A DNA stretch of 64,000 nt from Candidatus Fimimorpha excrementavium (GTDB taxonomy: Bacteria; Bacillota; Clostridia; Lachnospirales; Lachnospiraceae). Of this stretch, positions 1-8,947 are shown piece by piece. The notes below the pieces were generated by a model, which made no database searches, was not told where the DNA came from, and worked only from the letters and a program-made list of their open reading frames with translations. Numbering within the stretch: position 1 is the stretch's first letter; each line of letters begins with the position of its first letter. Location: contig DVJD01000116.1 of NCBI GenBank assembly GCA_018710785.1, forward strand, positions 1-64,000, given 5' to 3'. Made by a program: the position numbers and the translations under genes.

Positions 1-356
1 CCTCGCGGGAGCGTGGATTGAAACAGAATACTTAATATGGAAATACGACGTTTTCCCGTCGCTCCCCTCGCGGGAGCGTGGATTGAAACGATCAATTGAT
101 TTTACAGCAAAAAAAAGATTTTGTCGCTCCCCTCGCGGGAGCGTGGATTGAAACCAACCGATACTCCGGTAGCGTTTTCCAACCAGGAGGTCGCTCCCCT
201 CGCGGGAGCGTGGATTGAAACGAGTCTCCACCGTATAACATCCGCCCTCGGACTCGTCGCTCCCCTCGCGGGAGCGTGGATTGAAACCGGTTATCCGTCC
301 AATGCACCAGCATGGCAGGACTTGGTCGCTCCCCTCGCGGGAGCGTGGATTGCAAT
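1..356 (+). CRISPR. CRISPR array, type I-C-like repeats, leader-distal end
   Basis: Six copies of a 32-bp repeat beginning GTCGCTCCCC and ending GTGGATTGAAAC: 1-24 (cut by the window edge), 58-89, 123-154, 190-221, 256-287 and 325-356. They are separated by unique spacers of 33-37 bp. The inverted GCTCCC/GGGAGC gives a short hairpin. The repeat length and the ATTGAAAC end are typical of subtype I-C. The last copy ends TGCAAT instead of TGAAAC, the usual decay of the terminal repeat, so the leader and cas genes should lie to the left of the window. No cas gene is visible here. Confidence 0.98.
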
Positions 357-623
357 AAATGAAAACTATAGGGGAAAGAGCAGGTTTACTTGTCTTTCTC
401 CTCGCAAGAATATGAAAAAAATGATAGATTGATTCTTGTGCTATTATGCAGTTTTTATTAGCAGAATGCATATAAAATAATTGTAATACTTAAAGTAATA
501 TGACTTATAAATTTAGAGGAAAAGATTAGAATAATCGGATAAATGTTAGAGAAAATCGGATAAACTCGGCCAAATCCTCCACTTATCCCCAGAATATGAT
601 ACAATGAAAAGACAAATCTATGT
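357..623. other. AT-rich gap after the CRISPR array, with paired direct repeats
   Basis: No convincing gene. The stretch is much more AT-rich than its surroundings. It holds a direct repeat AATCGGATAAA at 533-543 and 554-564, exactly 21 bp apart (two helical turns), and an inverted TTATCC at 583-588. A -10-like TATGAT lies at 595-600 without a clear -35 partner. This is where a promoter and operator for the downstream glycosidase-like gene would be expected. Confidence 0.5.
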
Positions 624-651
624 GGGGAGAATGGGTATTATGGTTTATTAA
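624..651 (+). other. Probable native start of the first gene, with an in-frame stop at codon 4
   Basis: A strong Shine-Dalgarno sequence GGGGAGAA (624-631) is followed eight bases later by ATG (640-642). This ATG is in the same frame as the 1085-residue reading frame that begins at 736, but it reads ATG GTT TAT TAA. After the TAA the frame stays open, with codons 652-735 encoding a protein-like stretch (AEFDDKDLPKIKAGES is visible) that contains no ATG, GTG or TTG. The simplest reading is a one-base nonsense change, or a sequence error, at 649-651. Confidence 0.6.
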
Positions 652-735
652 AATTATAAGATTGCAGAGTTTGATGACAAAGATCTTCCGAAAATCAAAG
701 CCGGGGAAAGCATTTCCATTGGTTTTCGCCGGGAA

Positions 736-3700
736 ATGCGTTTGCGGGAAATCAGCGGCAGGGAAGGGGAGGAAAACGCAAGCGGATATCATTGGAAAGT
801 TCGGCTGACAGGAGATGTGGATATTCAGCAAAACTGGATGTGGGAAGGGGGATTTCCCCGGCTGTACCGTTTGATTGACGATGCGCTTTCTACGCAGACC
901 CGGCAGAGCCAGTTTTGTCTGAAACTGGAGATGAACCGGGAAGAATGGCCGCGAAGAGCTTATTTTCAGCTGCCTTGTCCGCCGCGGCTGACACCGCAGT
1001 TTCCGGCACATCCGTGGAACGAAAACTGGGCGTTTTCCATCTGGGCAAAGGCAGAGGCGCTTTCCTTGGGAGAGGGAGGAAAGGCCCGGTTTGTCATTGA
1101 GACGTACAAGAAAAAAGCGGGCGTAAACGGGAAAGAAATTAAGAACGGGCCGGATGAGGTGATGGTATTGAACTTCCCGGAGGGAACCTATGCGTTTACC
1201 CGGTTTGACGCGTCTGTTCCCATTTCGGAGGACACAGCCAGCCTGCTTTTCTATGTGGAATGTGAAAAGGCCGGAGGAACCATCTGGCTGGAAGATCCGC
1301 GTCTGATGAACGGCTATGGGGAAAATGTTCTTCCCCAATTTACCGTCACCAACCCGTTTCATGAATGTTTCAATTGGTTTGGGGAAAATCTGTCCAGAAA
1401 GGAATGGACGGATATGGAAGTATGCCTGAATGGAAAACAGATTTTTGAAGGGGAACTGTTTCAGCGAACCCACCGGTATTCGGAACAGGAGCTGGAACTG
1501 TCGGCCAATGACATCCGGCCGGGAGAAAACATCCTGGAGATCAGAAATAAAAATCACTATTTTGCCCCTTTGCCGTACAAGCTGAAAAAAGTGGAGCTTC
1601 TCTATGCCAGGGAATGGCCTGTGACGCTGATTGCCTGTCCTTCCGTCGTTTATGCGGGCCGTCCGTTCGGCATTCTCGTACGTACAAAGGAGGATAGGGC
1701 CTGTGTACAGGTGTCTTCTTCCAGCGAAGCCGTTCGGACGCTGACGTCGGAACTGATTTTGGAAGAGAAAGGCCTTCATGTGCTCCCGTTTGCGGCCGGT
1801 GAAAGGGCGGTATCCGACGTGGAGGTTTCGGTTTGCTGCGGCGGTGTGACACAGGTGGGAACCATAGCACGCGTGGTGCTGAAAACAGAGGATCATGTTC
1901 TGACCGGGACAGGGGATTCCATTTATATTCCCCAAAAAAAGGGTGCCATGGAAGAATTTATGGAATGGTATCTTAGCAATGAAATTGGTAATTTTGTCAC
2001 CTTCCGTCCCACCTATCGCTGGTGCGGAACCAGGATGTTAAATCCCGGCGTATGGAGCCGTCTGGTGCAGCTTTGCTCGGAGTATGGCCTGTATTACTGC
2101 CATATGATTGATGGAAGGGAACTGCCCGGTGCCAATGCCAATCCGACGAAAGAACTCCTGGACAGCCCGTGGTTTGTGGGAAATCAGGGACATGAGAGGG
2201 ACGGCGCGTTTTATTACTGGGGGCCCAACCGGGCAAAAAGCGAGAGCGATACCATGTTAAATGCGCTGATGAATCGGGTGGTCAGGCACCCGGATTGGAA
2301 ATATTTTTCTGCCCCGGTTTATGCCAGGGACGGAAAATCCTACAGCTTTTATGATCCGGCAGATACCCGGGACATGAGGGAAGCTGCCAATCATTTTGTA
2401 GATAACTGCCGGTATTGGCTGTCCGGTATCAAACGGCATACCGGACCTTCCGTATTGTTTAAGTATTTCATGGAGGCAGGGATCGAGGTGGGAGGAGCCG
2501 AACTGATGTACGGCCCCCACGAGGTCATTTTGTCAGCGCTGCGGGGCGCCTCCCTGGCCTATGGGAGAAAGGAATTTGCCGCTCATCTGGCGGTTCAGTG
2601 GTCCACTACGCCGCATGATACGCCAGACCGCCTGCGCCGCTATCAGCTCTCTTTGTTTGTCAGCTATCTCCAGGGAACCCATCATATCAATACGGAAGAG
2701 GGGCTGTGGAGGATCGAAGAGTATTTTGCTCATTTTGACCGGTTCAGCGATACCTGTCAGGAGCATTTGAAAGTACAGAAACGATTTTGCCATTTTGTGA
2801 AAACCCATTCCAGGAGGGGGAAGATGGTGAATTCGGTGGCGCTTCTCCACGGGAAATTTGACGCCTGGGTATGTTTTACCAGACAGAACGCCTGGGGCCA
2901 TTTGGGGGAAGACTGGAAATTTCAGACACCGGAGGAAAGCTGGGATTTGCTTCAGGTATTTTATCCGGATTCGGTTATGAATTCCATTTATCGTCATCCC
3001 TGTGAACAAAAACCCCAGGGTTTTTATTCCCGCACGCCCTATGGGACCATCGATATTCTTCCGGTGGAAGCCGATGGGGCACAGATGGCTTCCTATCAGG
3101 CTATGGCCTTCCTCGGATGGAACACAGCGGACGAAACACAGGCAGAAAAACTGATTCGCTATGTCAGACAGGGCGGAACGCTGCTTTTGGGATGGCCCCA
3201 TCTTTTTGCGGAAGCGGATAGAAAAAAGGCTCTGCAGGAAAATCCTTCCGTGGTGGGAGAAGCACAACTGGAAGAACTATTGGGGATTCGTTTCCATGGA
3301 TTTGCAGACATCGGATGCGGCGATGGGGAAACGATTTCTGTGGGTGATATCACTGTTTTGGAAGACGCCATTGTCCGCAGAGAGCTTCAGGGCCATCCGC
3401 TGGTGGTGGAGCATGCGCTGGGAAAAGGAACCGTGGTGTTTGTCAACGCGAAAGGGTATCCGGCGGATCCGCAGGTGAGAAAGGTCTATGAACCGCTTCT
3501 TCACCATCTGGGAAAACAGGGGGTGGAGAGCCAGAAAAAACGCGGGTTTATGACGACATCGGATACTGTGGAGACCGGTGTCTATGACAGAGACGATTCG
3601 CTGCGAGACATTTATGCGGTCAATATAAACTGGTGGGCAAAGGAAAATCAACCAGCCTTGGCGGTACTCCATTTCGCCGGGGAGGAGTATCCGGTTATGC

Positions 3701-3993
3701 TGGACCGGGAAGTGATGCATATCTTCACGCTGGCCAGGACACTGGGAATCTGGACGTCTGACTTTGATACCGATGTGATTTCCATACAGGAAGAAACGGA
3801 GGGGGCAGCCGTTGTGCTGCAGGGATATGGAAAAACGAAGATACGGCTGATCGGAAGCGAGGATTGGGAGACAGAGGAAATGATCTTGACGAAGATCAGC
3901 GATGGAATCCGGCAAGGGGAGCTGATCCTGGAAGGCTGCTGCATCCTGCATCTTCACAAAAGAAAACGGTTAAACAAAATGGACAAAAGATAG
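736..3993 (+). CDS. Large glycoside-hydrolase-like protein of unassigned family (possibly disrupted at its start)
   Basis: The open frame from the first available ATG encodes 1085 residues. I do not recognise a named family. The N-terminal third looks like beta-sandwich carbohydrate-binding domains (for example a CLNGKQIFEGELF strand region). The middle, from about residue 390, has the aromatic-rich pattern of a TIM-barrel glycosidase (FRPTYRWCGTRMLNPGVWSR, HMIDGRELPG, ELMYGPHEV). From about residue 770 there is a glutamine-amidotransferase-like fold (AFLGWNTADETQAEKLIRYV, RQGGTLLLGWPHL), as in beta-galactosidase trimerisation domains. No signal peptide is seen. ATG 736 has a poor ribosome site; the better start at 640 is cut by a stop. 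It sits just upstream of a beta-mannosidase gene. Catalytic residues cannot be assigned with confidence. Confidence 0.7.
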   Translation: MRLREISGREGEENASGYHWKVRLTGDVDIQQNWMWEGGFPRLYRLIDDALSTQTRQSQFCLKLEMNREEWPRRAYFQLPCPPRLTPQFPAHPWNENWAFSIWAKAEALSLGEGGKARFVIETYKKKAGVNGKEIKNGPDEVMVLNFPEGTYAFTRFDASVPISEDTASLLFYVECEKAGGTIWLEDPRLMNGYGENVLPQFTVTNPFHECFNWFGENLSRKEWTDMEVCLNGKQIFEGELFQRTHRYSEQELELSANDIRPGENILEIRNKNHYFAPLPYKLKKVELLYAREWPVTLIACPSVVYAGRPFGILVRTKEDRACVQVSSSSEAVRTLTSELILEEKGLHVLPFAAGERAVSDVEVSVCCGGVTQVGTIARVVLKTEDHVLTGTGDSIYIPQKKGAMEEFMEWYLSNEIGNFVTFRPTYRWCGTRMLNPGVWSRLVQLCSEYGLYYCHMIDGRELPGANANPTKELLDSPWFVGNQGHERDGAFYYWGPNRAKSESDTMLNALMNRVVRHPDWKYFSAPVYARDGKSYSFYDPADTRDMREAANHFVDNCRYWLSGIKRHTGPSVLFKYFMEAGIEVGGAELMYGPHEVILSALRGASLAYGRKEFAAHLAVQWSTTPHDTPDRLRRYQLSLFVSYLQGTHHINTEEGLWRIEEYFAHFDRFSDTCQEHLKVQKRFCHFVKTHSRRGKMVNSVALLHGKFDAWVCFTRQNAWGHLGEDWKFQTPEESWDLLQVFYPDSVMNSIYRHPCEQKPQGFYSRTPYGTIDILPVEADGAQMASYQAMAFLGWNTADETQAEKLIRYVRQGGTLLLGWPHLFAEADRKKALQENPSVVGEAQLEELLGIRFHGFADIGCGDGETISVGDITVLEDAIVRRELQGHPLVVEHALGKGTVVFVNAKGYPADPQVRKVYEPLLHHLGKQGVESQKKRGFMTTSDTVETGVYDRDDSLRDIYAVNINWWAKENQPALAVLHFAGEEYPVMLDREVMHIFTLARTLGIWTSDFDTDVISIQEETEGAAVVLQGYGKTKIRLIGSEDWETEEMILTKISDGIRQGELILEGCCILHLHKRKRLNKMDKR

Positions 3994-4014
3994 AAAAGAA
4001 GATTTGATTTTCCA

Positions 4015-4043
4015 TTGAAAATGTCCAATAAACATGGTATCCT
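4015..4043 (+). promoter_or_regulatory. Sigma-A promoter for the beta-mannosidase gene
   Basis: TTGAAA (4015-4020), a 17-bp spacer, then TATCCT (4038-4043). It lies after the stop of the preceding gene and inside what a longest-frame call would treat as the N-terminus of the next protein, which argues for the downstream ATG at 4105. Confidence 0.6.
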
Positions 4044-4104
4044 GAACGTATATCCAAGAGAACTGGATGCAGAACAATACATCAGCGACAAGGAGAAGGA
4101 AATC

Positions 4105-6540
4105 ATGATTGCAAAGAAGATTCACAGCGGCTGGATGCTGAAAGCCAAACGGCTTTCCAAAGCCATACCGGTACGCGTGCCCGGAAGTGTCTATCAGGCT
4201 CTTTTGGACAGCAAAGAAATGGAAGATCCCTTTTGGAGAGATAATGAACTGGAAGCGCTGGAATGGATGAAACAGGATTTTATCTATTCCACCACATTTG
4301 ATGTGGAGGATGCGATGCTGGAGGCAGACCGGAATGTTCTGCGGTTTGACGGCATCGATACGCTGGCATCGGTTTGGCTGAACGGAGAGGAAATCGGCAC
4401 AGCGGAAAATATGCATCGCATTTATGAATACGATGTGACCGATAAGCTGTACAGAGAAGGCAATGAATTGATGGTAAAAATCGCTTCGGCCGTGAATTTT
4501 ATCGAAGAAGCGCATAAAAAAATAGAAGTGATCGGTACACCGGATGCCATGGAGGGATTTCCGCAGATTCGTAAAGCCCACTGTATGTTTGGATGGGATT
4601 GGGGCCCAAGGGTGCCGGATGCCGGTCTTTTTCGGGATGTGACCCTGCTGGGAATCCGCACCGCCCGGATTGACAATGTGCTGATTCTGCAGCATCACCG
4701 GGAGGAAGAGGTTGAGCTGGAGATCTGTGTGGAAGCGGAGGACTGCGGGGGCGGGCTGGAGGGCCTGTTTTATACCGTGGAAGTGGAGGACCCGGACGGG
4801 ATCAGACACATCTGGACCCAGAGTCCGGATACCGTCACCATCTCCCATCCGAAGCTGTGGTGGCCCAATGGATTTGGCAGTCAGCCTCTCTACAAGGTGA
4901 CCGTACATCTGATGGATGGCGAAGAGGAATTGGACTGTGTCAGCAAGCGGATTGGGCTTCGGACCATGACGGTGCGGCGGCAAAAGGATCAATGGGGAGA
5001 AAGTTTTGCCCACGAAGTCAATGGCGTGGCGATTTTTGCCATGGGCGCCGATTACATTCCCGAAGACAATGTCATGGGACGGATCTGTGAAGAACGGACG
5101 CGAAAACTGCTGATGCAGTGCAAGGCGGCCAATTTTAACGCCATCCGTGTATGGGGCGGAGGTTACTATCCGGATGATTATTTTTATGATATCTGTGACG
5201 AGCTGGGGCTGATCGTATGGCAGGATTTCATGTTTGCCTGTGCAGTGTATGAACTGACCGATGCATTCGAAGAGAATATTCGAAGGGAATTTGAAGATAA
5301 TATCAAGCGGATCCGCCACCATGCCTGCCTGGGACTCTGGTGCGGAAACAATGAGATGGAGATGTTTGTGGGCGGCGGAGAATGGGGAAATACGCCGAAG
5401 CAGATGTCCGATTATATCAAAATGTATGAGTATATCATTCCCCAGGAATTGAAGCAGTGGGATCCCCAGACATTCTATTGGCCAGCCAGTCCATCCTGCG
5501 GCGGCGGATTTGACGAGCCCAACGCGCCAAACCGGGGCGATGTGCATTACTGGGATGTGTGGCACGGCAATAAACCGTTTACGGAATATCGAAAATTCCT
5601 CTTCCGTTATGCCAGCGAATTTGGCTTCCAGTCTTTCCCGGCGTTAAAGACGGTGGAGAGTTTTACCCTTCCGGAGGACCGAAATATTTTTTCCTATGTC
5701 ATGGAAAAACATCAGAGAAGCAATTCCGGCAACGGAAAAATTATGAATTATATGGCGCAGACCTTTTTATATCCCACCAGTTTTCCGATCCTGCTCTATG
5801 CATCCCAGCTGCTGCAGGCAGAGGCCATCCGCTACGGCGTGGAGCATTTCAGAAGAAACCGGGGATGCTGCATGGGGGCGATTTACTGGCAGTTAAACGA
5901 CTGCTGGCCGGTGGCATCGTGGGCTTCCATTGATTATTTTGGGAGATGGAAGGCACTGCACTACTATGCCAAACGCTTTTTTGCGCCGCTGCTTCTTTCC
6001 TGCAAAGAAGAAGGGATGCTGACCCAGGATACCAACATCAACGCACAGCCCAAACCTTTATATAAAAGTGTCCGCTTCAATGTGTCCAACGAGACCATGG
6101 AAGAGCAGCGGGTTACAGTGAAGTGGCAGGTGAGAAACGCAAAAGGTGAGAGTTTGCGGACTGAAGAACAAAATATCGTTGTTCCCAGATTGTCGGCTTT
6201 TTGGATGGATGAGGTGGAGCTTCCCGATCTGAAGGAGAGGGAAGAGTATGTCAGCTATGAACTTTGGAAAAATGGAGAATGGCTGAGTGAAGGGACGGTC
6301 ATTTTCACGCTGCCCAAGTATTTTTGCTATGAAGATCCGCATCTGACCTGCCGTCTGGAGGGGGATGAGATCGTGGTGACAGCGGATGCCTACGCCAAGA
6401 GTGTGGAGATTCTGAATGAAGCGGAAGATTTGATACTCACCGATAATTATTTCGATATGAATGGCGGCCAGAAACGAGTGAAGATCCTGGAGGGAGAACC
6501 GGTGGGGCTGAAGGTGCGCAGTGTGTACGACATCCGGTGA
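4105..6540 (+). CDS. Beta-mannosidase, glycoside hydrolase family 2
   Basis: Predicted 811-residue cytoplasmic GH2 enzyme that removes terminal beta-linked mannose. The hallmark GWDWGP motif of beta-mannosidases is present. The acid/base glutamate is E417 in WCGNNE and the nucleophile is E505 in SEFGFQS. The order is the family norm: sugar-binding jelly roll, immunoglobulin-like domain, TIM barrel, C-terminal beta domains. ATG 4105 is chosen because AAGGAGAAGG lies six bases upstream and the protein then begins close to the first family tryptophan; a promoter overlaps the longer frame starting at 4015. No signal peptide, so the substrate is an imported oligosaccharide. Confidence 0.92.
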   Translation: MIAKKIHSGWMLKAKRLSKAIPVRVPGSVYQALLDSKEMEDPFWRDNELEALEWMKQDFIYSTTFDVEDAMLEADRNVLRFDGIDTLASVWLNGEEIGTAENMHRIYEYDVTDKLYREGNELMVKIASAVNFIEEAHKKIEVIGTPDAMEGFPQIRKAHCMFGWDWGPRVPDAGLFRDVTLLGIRTARIDNVLILQHHREEEVELEICVEAEDCGGGLEGLFYTVEVEDPDGIRHIWTQSPDTVTISHPKLWWPNGFGSQPLYKVTVHLMDGEEELDCVSKRIGLRTMTVRRQKDQWGESFAHEVNGVAIFAMGADYIPEDNVMGRICEERTRKLLMQCKAANFNAIRVWGGGYYPDDYFYDICDELGLIVWQDFMFACAVYELTDAFEENIRREFEDNIKRIRHHACLGLWCGNNEMEMFVGGGEWGNTPKQMSDYIKMYEYIIPQELKQWDPQTFYWPASPSCGGGFDEPNAPNRGDVHYWDVWHGNKPFTEYRKFLFRYASEFGFQSFPALKTVESFTLPEDRNIFSYVMEKHQRSNSGNGKIMNYMAQTFLYPTSFPILLYASQLLQAEAIRYGVEHFRRNRGCCMGAIYWQLNDCWPVASWASIDYFGRWKALHYYAKRFFAPLLLSCKEEGMLTQDTNINAQPKPLYKSVRFNVSNETMEEQRVTVKWQVRNAKGESLRTEEQNIVVPRLSAFWMDEVELPDLKEREEYVSYELWKNGEWLSEGTVIFTLPKYFCYEDPHLTCRLEGDEIVVTADAYAKSVEILNEAEDLILTDNYFDMNGGQKRVKILEGEPVGLKVRSVYDIR

Positions 6541-6609
6541 CAGATTCCGCCCGGCAGCCGCAGAAACGGCTGTTTTGAGCGATGGCTGAAAAGAAAGGAG
6601 TGGAGAACG

Positions 6610-7509
6610 ATGGGCGACTACATGGAAGAATTGATGGAAAAACTCCAGTATCCGGAGGAGTCCAGAGATGTATTTCGAAAAACACGGGAAATGATAGAGG
6701 GAACAGAAGAATGGAACGCAGAGTTTGAGACGGTGAAAACCATTTTCAGAAGGTGTCCGTCCATCTCCATTGTTCCGCTTTTAAACCGGATGGAGAGACT
6801 GGCAGGACGGATGGGAGTTCATCCCTATACCCTTCATCTGCTCTTTTATATGCAGGGATCGGAAGAGCTGCGGCGCCGATATCAGGAAAATGGAGTGGAG
6901 GAGGTTTGGTTTTGGGAATCCATGAAGGATCTGAAGATCAAGCTGATGGAGTGTTTGGAAGTGTATGGAGTGTCCGGCACCAGGGCCGGACATTGGCACA
7001 ATGGCTTTTTTGTGGACCGGATCGCTTTGGGACGGCTGCAGTATGAACCGAGAGCGTTTGAAGGGGAGTGTTACAAAAAAGCGGGATATGCAGTGAAGAG
7101 GGGAGATATGGTGATTAATATACATATTCCCTCCGGGGAACCGCTGACCCAGGAAAGCTGTCTGGAATCCTACCGGCTCGCCCATCGCTTTTTTGCTCCG
7201 CTTTTTGAGAAGGGAGCGCCGACCGCTTTTGTCTGTGATTCCTGGCTTTTAGATCCGGAATCTGATACCTTCCTCCCGCCGTGCAATATTCTTCGTTTCA
7301 AGCACAATTTTGATATCATAGAGAGCCGTGTGGATGAGAAATTTCATGATAAGTGGAGGGTGTTTGGAAGGAATTATGACAAGGACGCGGATCACCTTCC
7401 GAGAAAGACATCCATCCAGCGGGCATATGCGGATCATCTGAAACAGGGGGGAAAGGTGCGGACTGGGTATGGAATTTTCTTCTTTGACGGAGAAAAGATT
7501 TTAAAATAA
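6610..7509 (+). CDS. GNAT-like acyltransferase-domain protein (DUF5596-type)
   Basis: 299 residues. The sequence resembles the two-part family annotated as acyltransferase N-terminal plus GNAT-like C-terminal domain, which is often found beside glycosidase genes in Firmicutes but has no settled function. The N-terminal half is helical; the C-terminal half has the alternating pattern of a GNAT-like fold (GDMVINIHIPSGEPL, FVCDSWLLDP). Start ATG 6610 has GAAAGGAG just upstream. It follows the beta-mannosidase by 69 bp and is probably co-transcribed. A role in acyl transfer to or from sugars is only an inference from the name of the fold and the neighbours. Confidence 0.7.
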   Translation: MGDYMEELMEKLQYPEESRDVFRKTREMIEGTEEWNAEFETVKTIFRRCPSISIVPLLNRMERLAGRMGVHPYTLHLLFYMQGSEELRRRYQENGVEEVWFWESMKDLKIKLMECLEVYGVSGTRAGHWHNGFFVDRIALGRLQYEPRAFEGECYKKAGYAVKRGDMVINIHIPSGEPLTQESCLESYRLAHRFFAPLFEKGAPTAFVCDSWLLDPESDTFLPPCNILRFKHNFDIIESRVDEKFHDKWRVFGRNYDKDADHLPRKTSIQRAYADHLKQGGKVRTGYGIFFFDGEKILK

Positions 7510-7683
7510 TCCAATCAGACAACCGGAAAAGAGCGTATAAGCGAAACGGATATGCTGCATACTATCCAGTGCCGGAAAACGAGATCAGCCGTGAAAGGAG
7601 CGGTCAGGCCGCGGTGGGGTTCGTATGGGATTCTGCCCGGATGGCACAGGGCTGAAAAACAGCAGGCAAGGAGGAGTAAGACG

Positions 7684-8307
7684 ATGAAAGAAACATATCC
7701 TTTTCCAAAGAAACCGCTTCCATACGATTTCGATGCGCTGGAACCGTATATTGACAGAGAGACCATGGAGTATCACCATGATAAACATCTGGGCACGTAT
7801 ACAGACAAACTGAATCAGGCGCTCTCCGGGTATCCGGACTATCAGGGATGGACGCTGGAGGAATTGCTTTGTAATCTGGAAAAGCTGCCGGAAGAACTGC
7901 GGACGCCTGTCATTCACAATGGAGGAGGGGTGTATAACCACTGGATGTATTTTTCCTCTCTTGGAAGGGAAAAGAAACCGATGGGTGAGACTGCGCTGAA
8001 GAAAGTGGCGGAGTCCTTTGGATCCCTGGAACAGATGAAGGCAAAGATGAAAGAACTGGCCCTGGGGGTATTTGGCTCCGGTTATGTGTGGCTGGCAGTA
8101 AAGGATGGAACACTGGTTTTGGAACAGACAGCGAACCAGGATACTCCGCTGTCCCTGGGGATGATTCCGATTTTGCCCCTGGATGTCTGGGAACATGCGT
8201 ACTATCTGAAACACCAGAACCGCAGGGCGGATTATCTGGAGCAGTATATGAGTGCGGTGGACTGGGGAATCGTGGGGGAGCGGATTGAAGAAGTCGTAAA
8301 ATGGTAG
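7684..8307 (+). CDS. Superoxide dismutase, Fe/Mn family
   Basis: 207 residues from ATG 7684, preceded by AAGGAGGAGTAAG. It converts superoxide to oxygen and hydrogen peroxide in the cytoplasm. The four metal ligands are recognisable: a histidine in EYHHDKHLGTY, a histidine in NGGGVYNHWMYF, and aspartate and histidine in LDVWEHAYYL. The usual GGGH near the second ligand reads GGGV, so metal preference cannot be called. The frame is open further upstream to 7552 but has no ribosome site there. It is an unusual neighbour for glycan genes; a 174-bp gap before it suggests separate control, though no clear promoter was seen. Confidence 0.9.
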   Translation: MKETYPFPKKPLPYDFDALEPYIDRETMEYHHDKHLGTYTDKLNQALSGYPDYQGWTLEELLCNLEKLPEELRTPVIHNGGGVYNHWMYFSSLGREKKPMGETALKKVAESFGSLEQMKAKMKELALGVFGSGYVWLAVKDGTLVLEQTANQDTPLSLGMIPILPLDVWEHAYYLKHQNRRADYLEQYMSAVDWGIVGERIEEVVKW

Positions 8308-8379
8308 CATAAGCATGGAAAGGAATGGCGGGAGCTCAGGGAGACCTGTCGGCCTTTCCGGCGTACATATTTTATCGAA

Positions 8380-8418
8380 TCTGCGGATGAGAGAAAGCAA
8401 ACGGTACAGATCCGCAGA
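8380..8418. other. Hairpin in the leader of the HIT gene
   Basis: Nine-base perfect arms TCTGCGGAT (8380-8388) and ATCCGCAGA (8410-8418) with a 21-nt loop. There is no U-tract after it. It ends about 20 nt before the ribosome site of the HIT gene, so it may be a leader structure or a processing or stability element. Confidence 0.45.
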
Positions 8419-8446
8419 ATGTTAGTCAAAAATCAGGATAGAAAGG

Positions 8447-8884
8447 ATGGAATCGAAAATGAAAGATATGAATTGCGCATATTGTATGGAAGGCGCCTTG
8501 GTGACAAAGTTCGGCATCAAAATCTGTGAGCTGGAAACTTCGAAGGTATATTTGTTTAAGGAACAGAGTCATAAAGGAAGGGTAATCGTGGCCCATAAAA
8601 AGCATGTTGGAGATATGACAGAGCTGACCACGGAAGAAAGAAACGCGTATTTTGCCGATATCGCACGGGTGTCCAAAGCACTTCAGGAGGTATTTCAGCC
8701 GCAGAAGATCAACTATGGCGCCTATGGAGATACCGGCCACCATCTGCATTTTCATCTGGTGCCCAAGTATCGGGATGAATATGAGTGGGGAAATGTATTT
8801 GCCATGAATCCGGAAAGAAAATACTGCAGCCAGGAAGAATATGATATCCTGGTCAATGAAATCAGAGCGGCCATTTTGAAATAG
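8447..8884 (+). CDS. HIT-family nucleotide-binding protein
   Basis: 145 residues. The histidine triad is visible as HHLHFHLVPK near residue 105, and an N-terminal CAYC may belong to a zinc site. HIT proteins of this size are nucleoside phosphoramidases or dinucleotide hydrolases; the substrate is unknown. The start is ATG 8447 behind AGAAAGG; an ATG four codons in (8459) is possible. It lies 63 bp before the GH112 phosphorylase gene. The HIT superfamily also includes galactose-1-phosphate uridylyltransferase, but this short protein is not GalT-like in length. Confidence 0.9.
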   Translation: MESKMKDMNCAYCMEGALVTKFGIKICELETSKVYLFKEQSHKGRVIVAHKKHVGDMTELTTEERNAYFADIARVSKALQEVFQPQKINYGAYGDTGHHLHFHLVPKYRDEYEWGNVFAMNPERKYCSQEEYDILVNEIRAAILK

Positions 8885-8947
8885 CGGAGCGGCCCATCCA
8901 TGGAATATTCCGCGGATAAGAGAAAATCAGAGTCAGGAGAAAGAAAA

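Noticed and set aside
92-432. Short frames on both strands across the CRISPR array
   Set aside because: They are translations of the CRISPR repeats (the same peptide motif recurs every repeat), not genes.
620-808. A 62-residue frame starting at ATG 620
   Set aside because: It lacks a ribosome site and is out of frame with the gene; the ATG at 640 has the better signal. It could matter only if a frameshift, not a stop, explains the damaged start.
583-1935. A 450-residue open frame on the minus strand
   Set aside because: It is antisense to the glycosidase-like gene, with His/Arg/Pro-rich shadow composition.
3970-5565. A 531-residue open frame on the minus strand
   Set aside because: It is antisense to the beta-mannosidase gene, whose motifs and start are well supported.
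7510-7683. Riboswitch before the superoxide dismutase gene
   Set aside because: Only scattered short pairings (for example GTGCC/GGCAC) are seen; no known class or terminator is recognisable.
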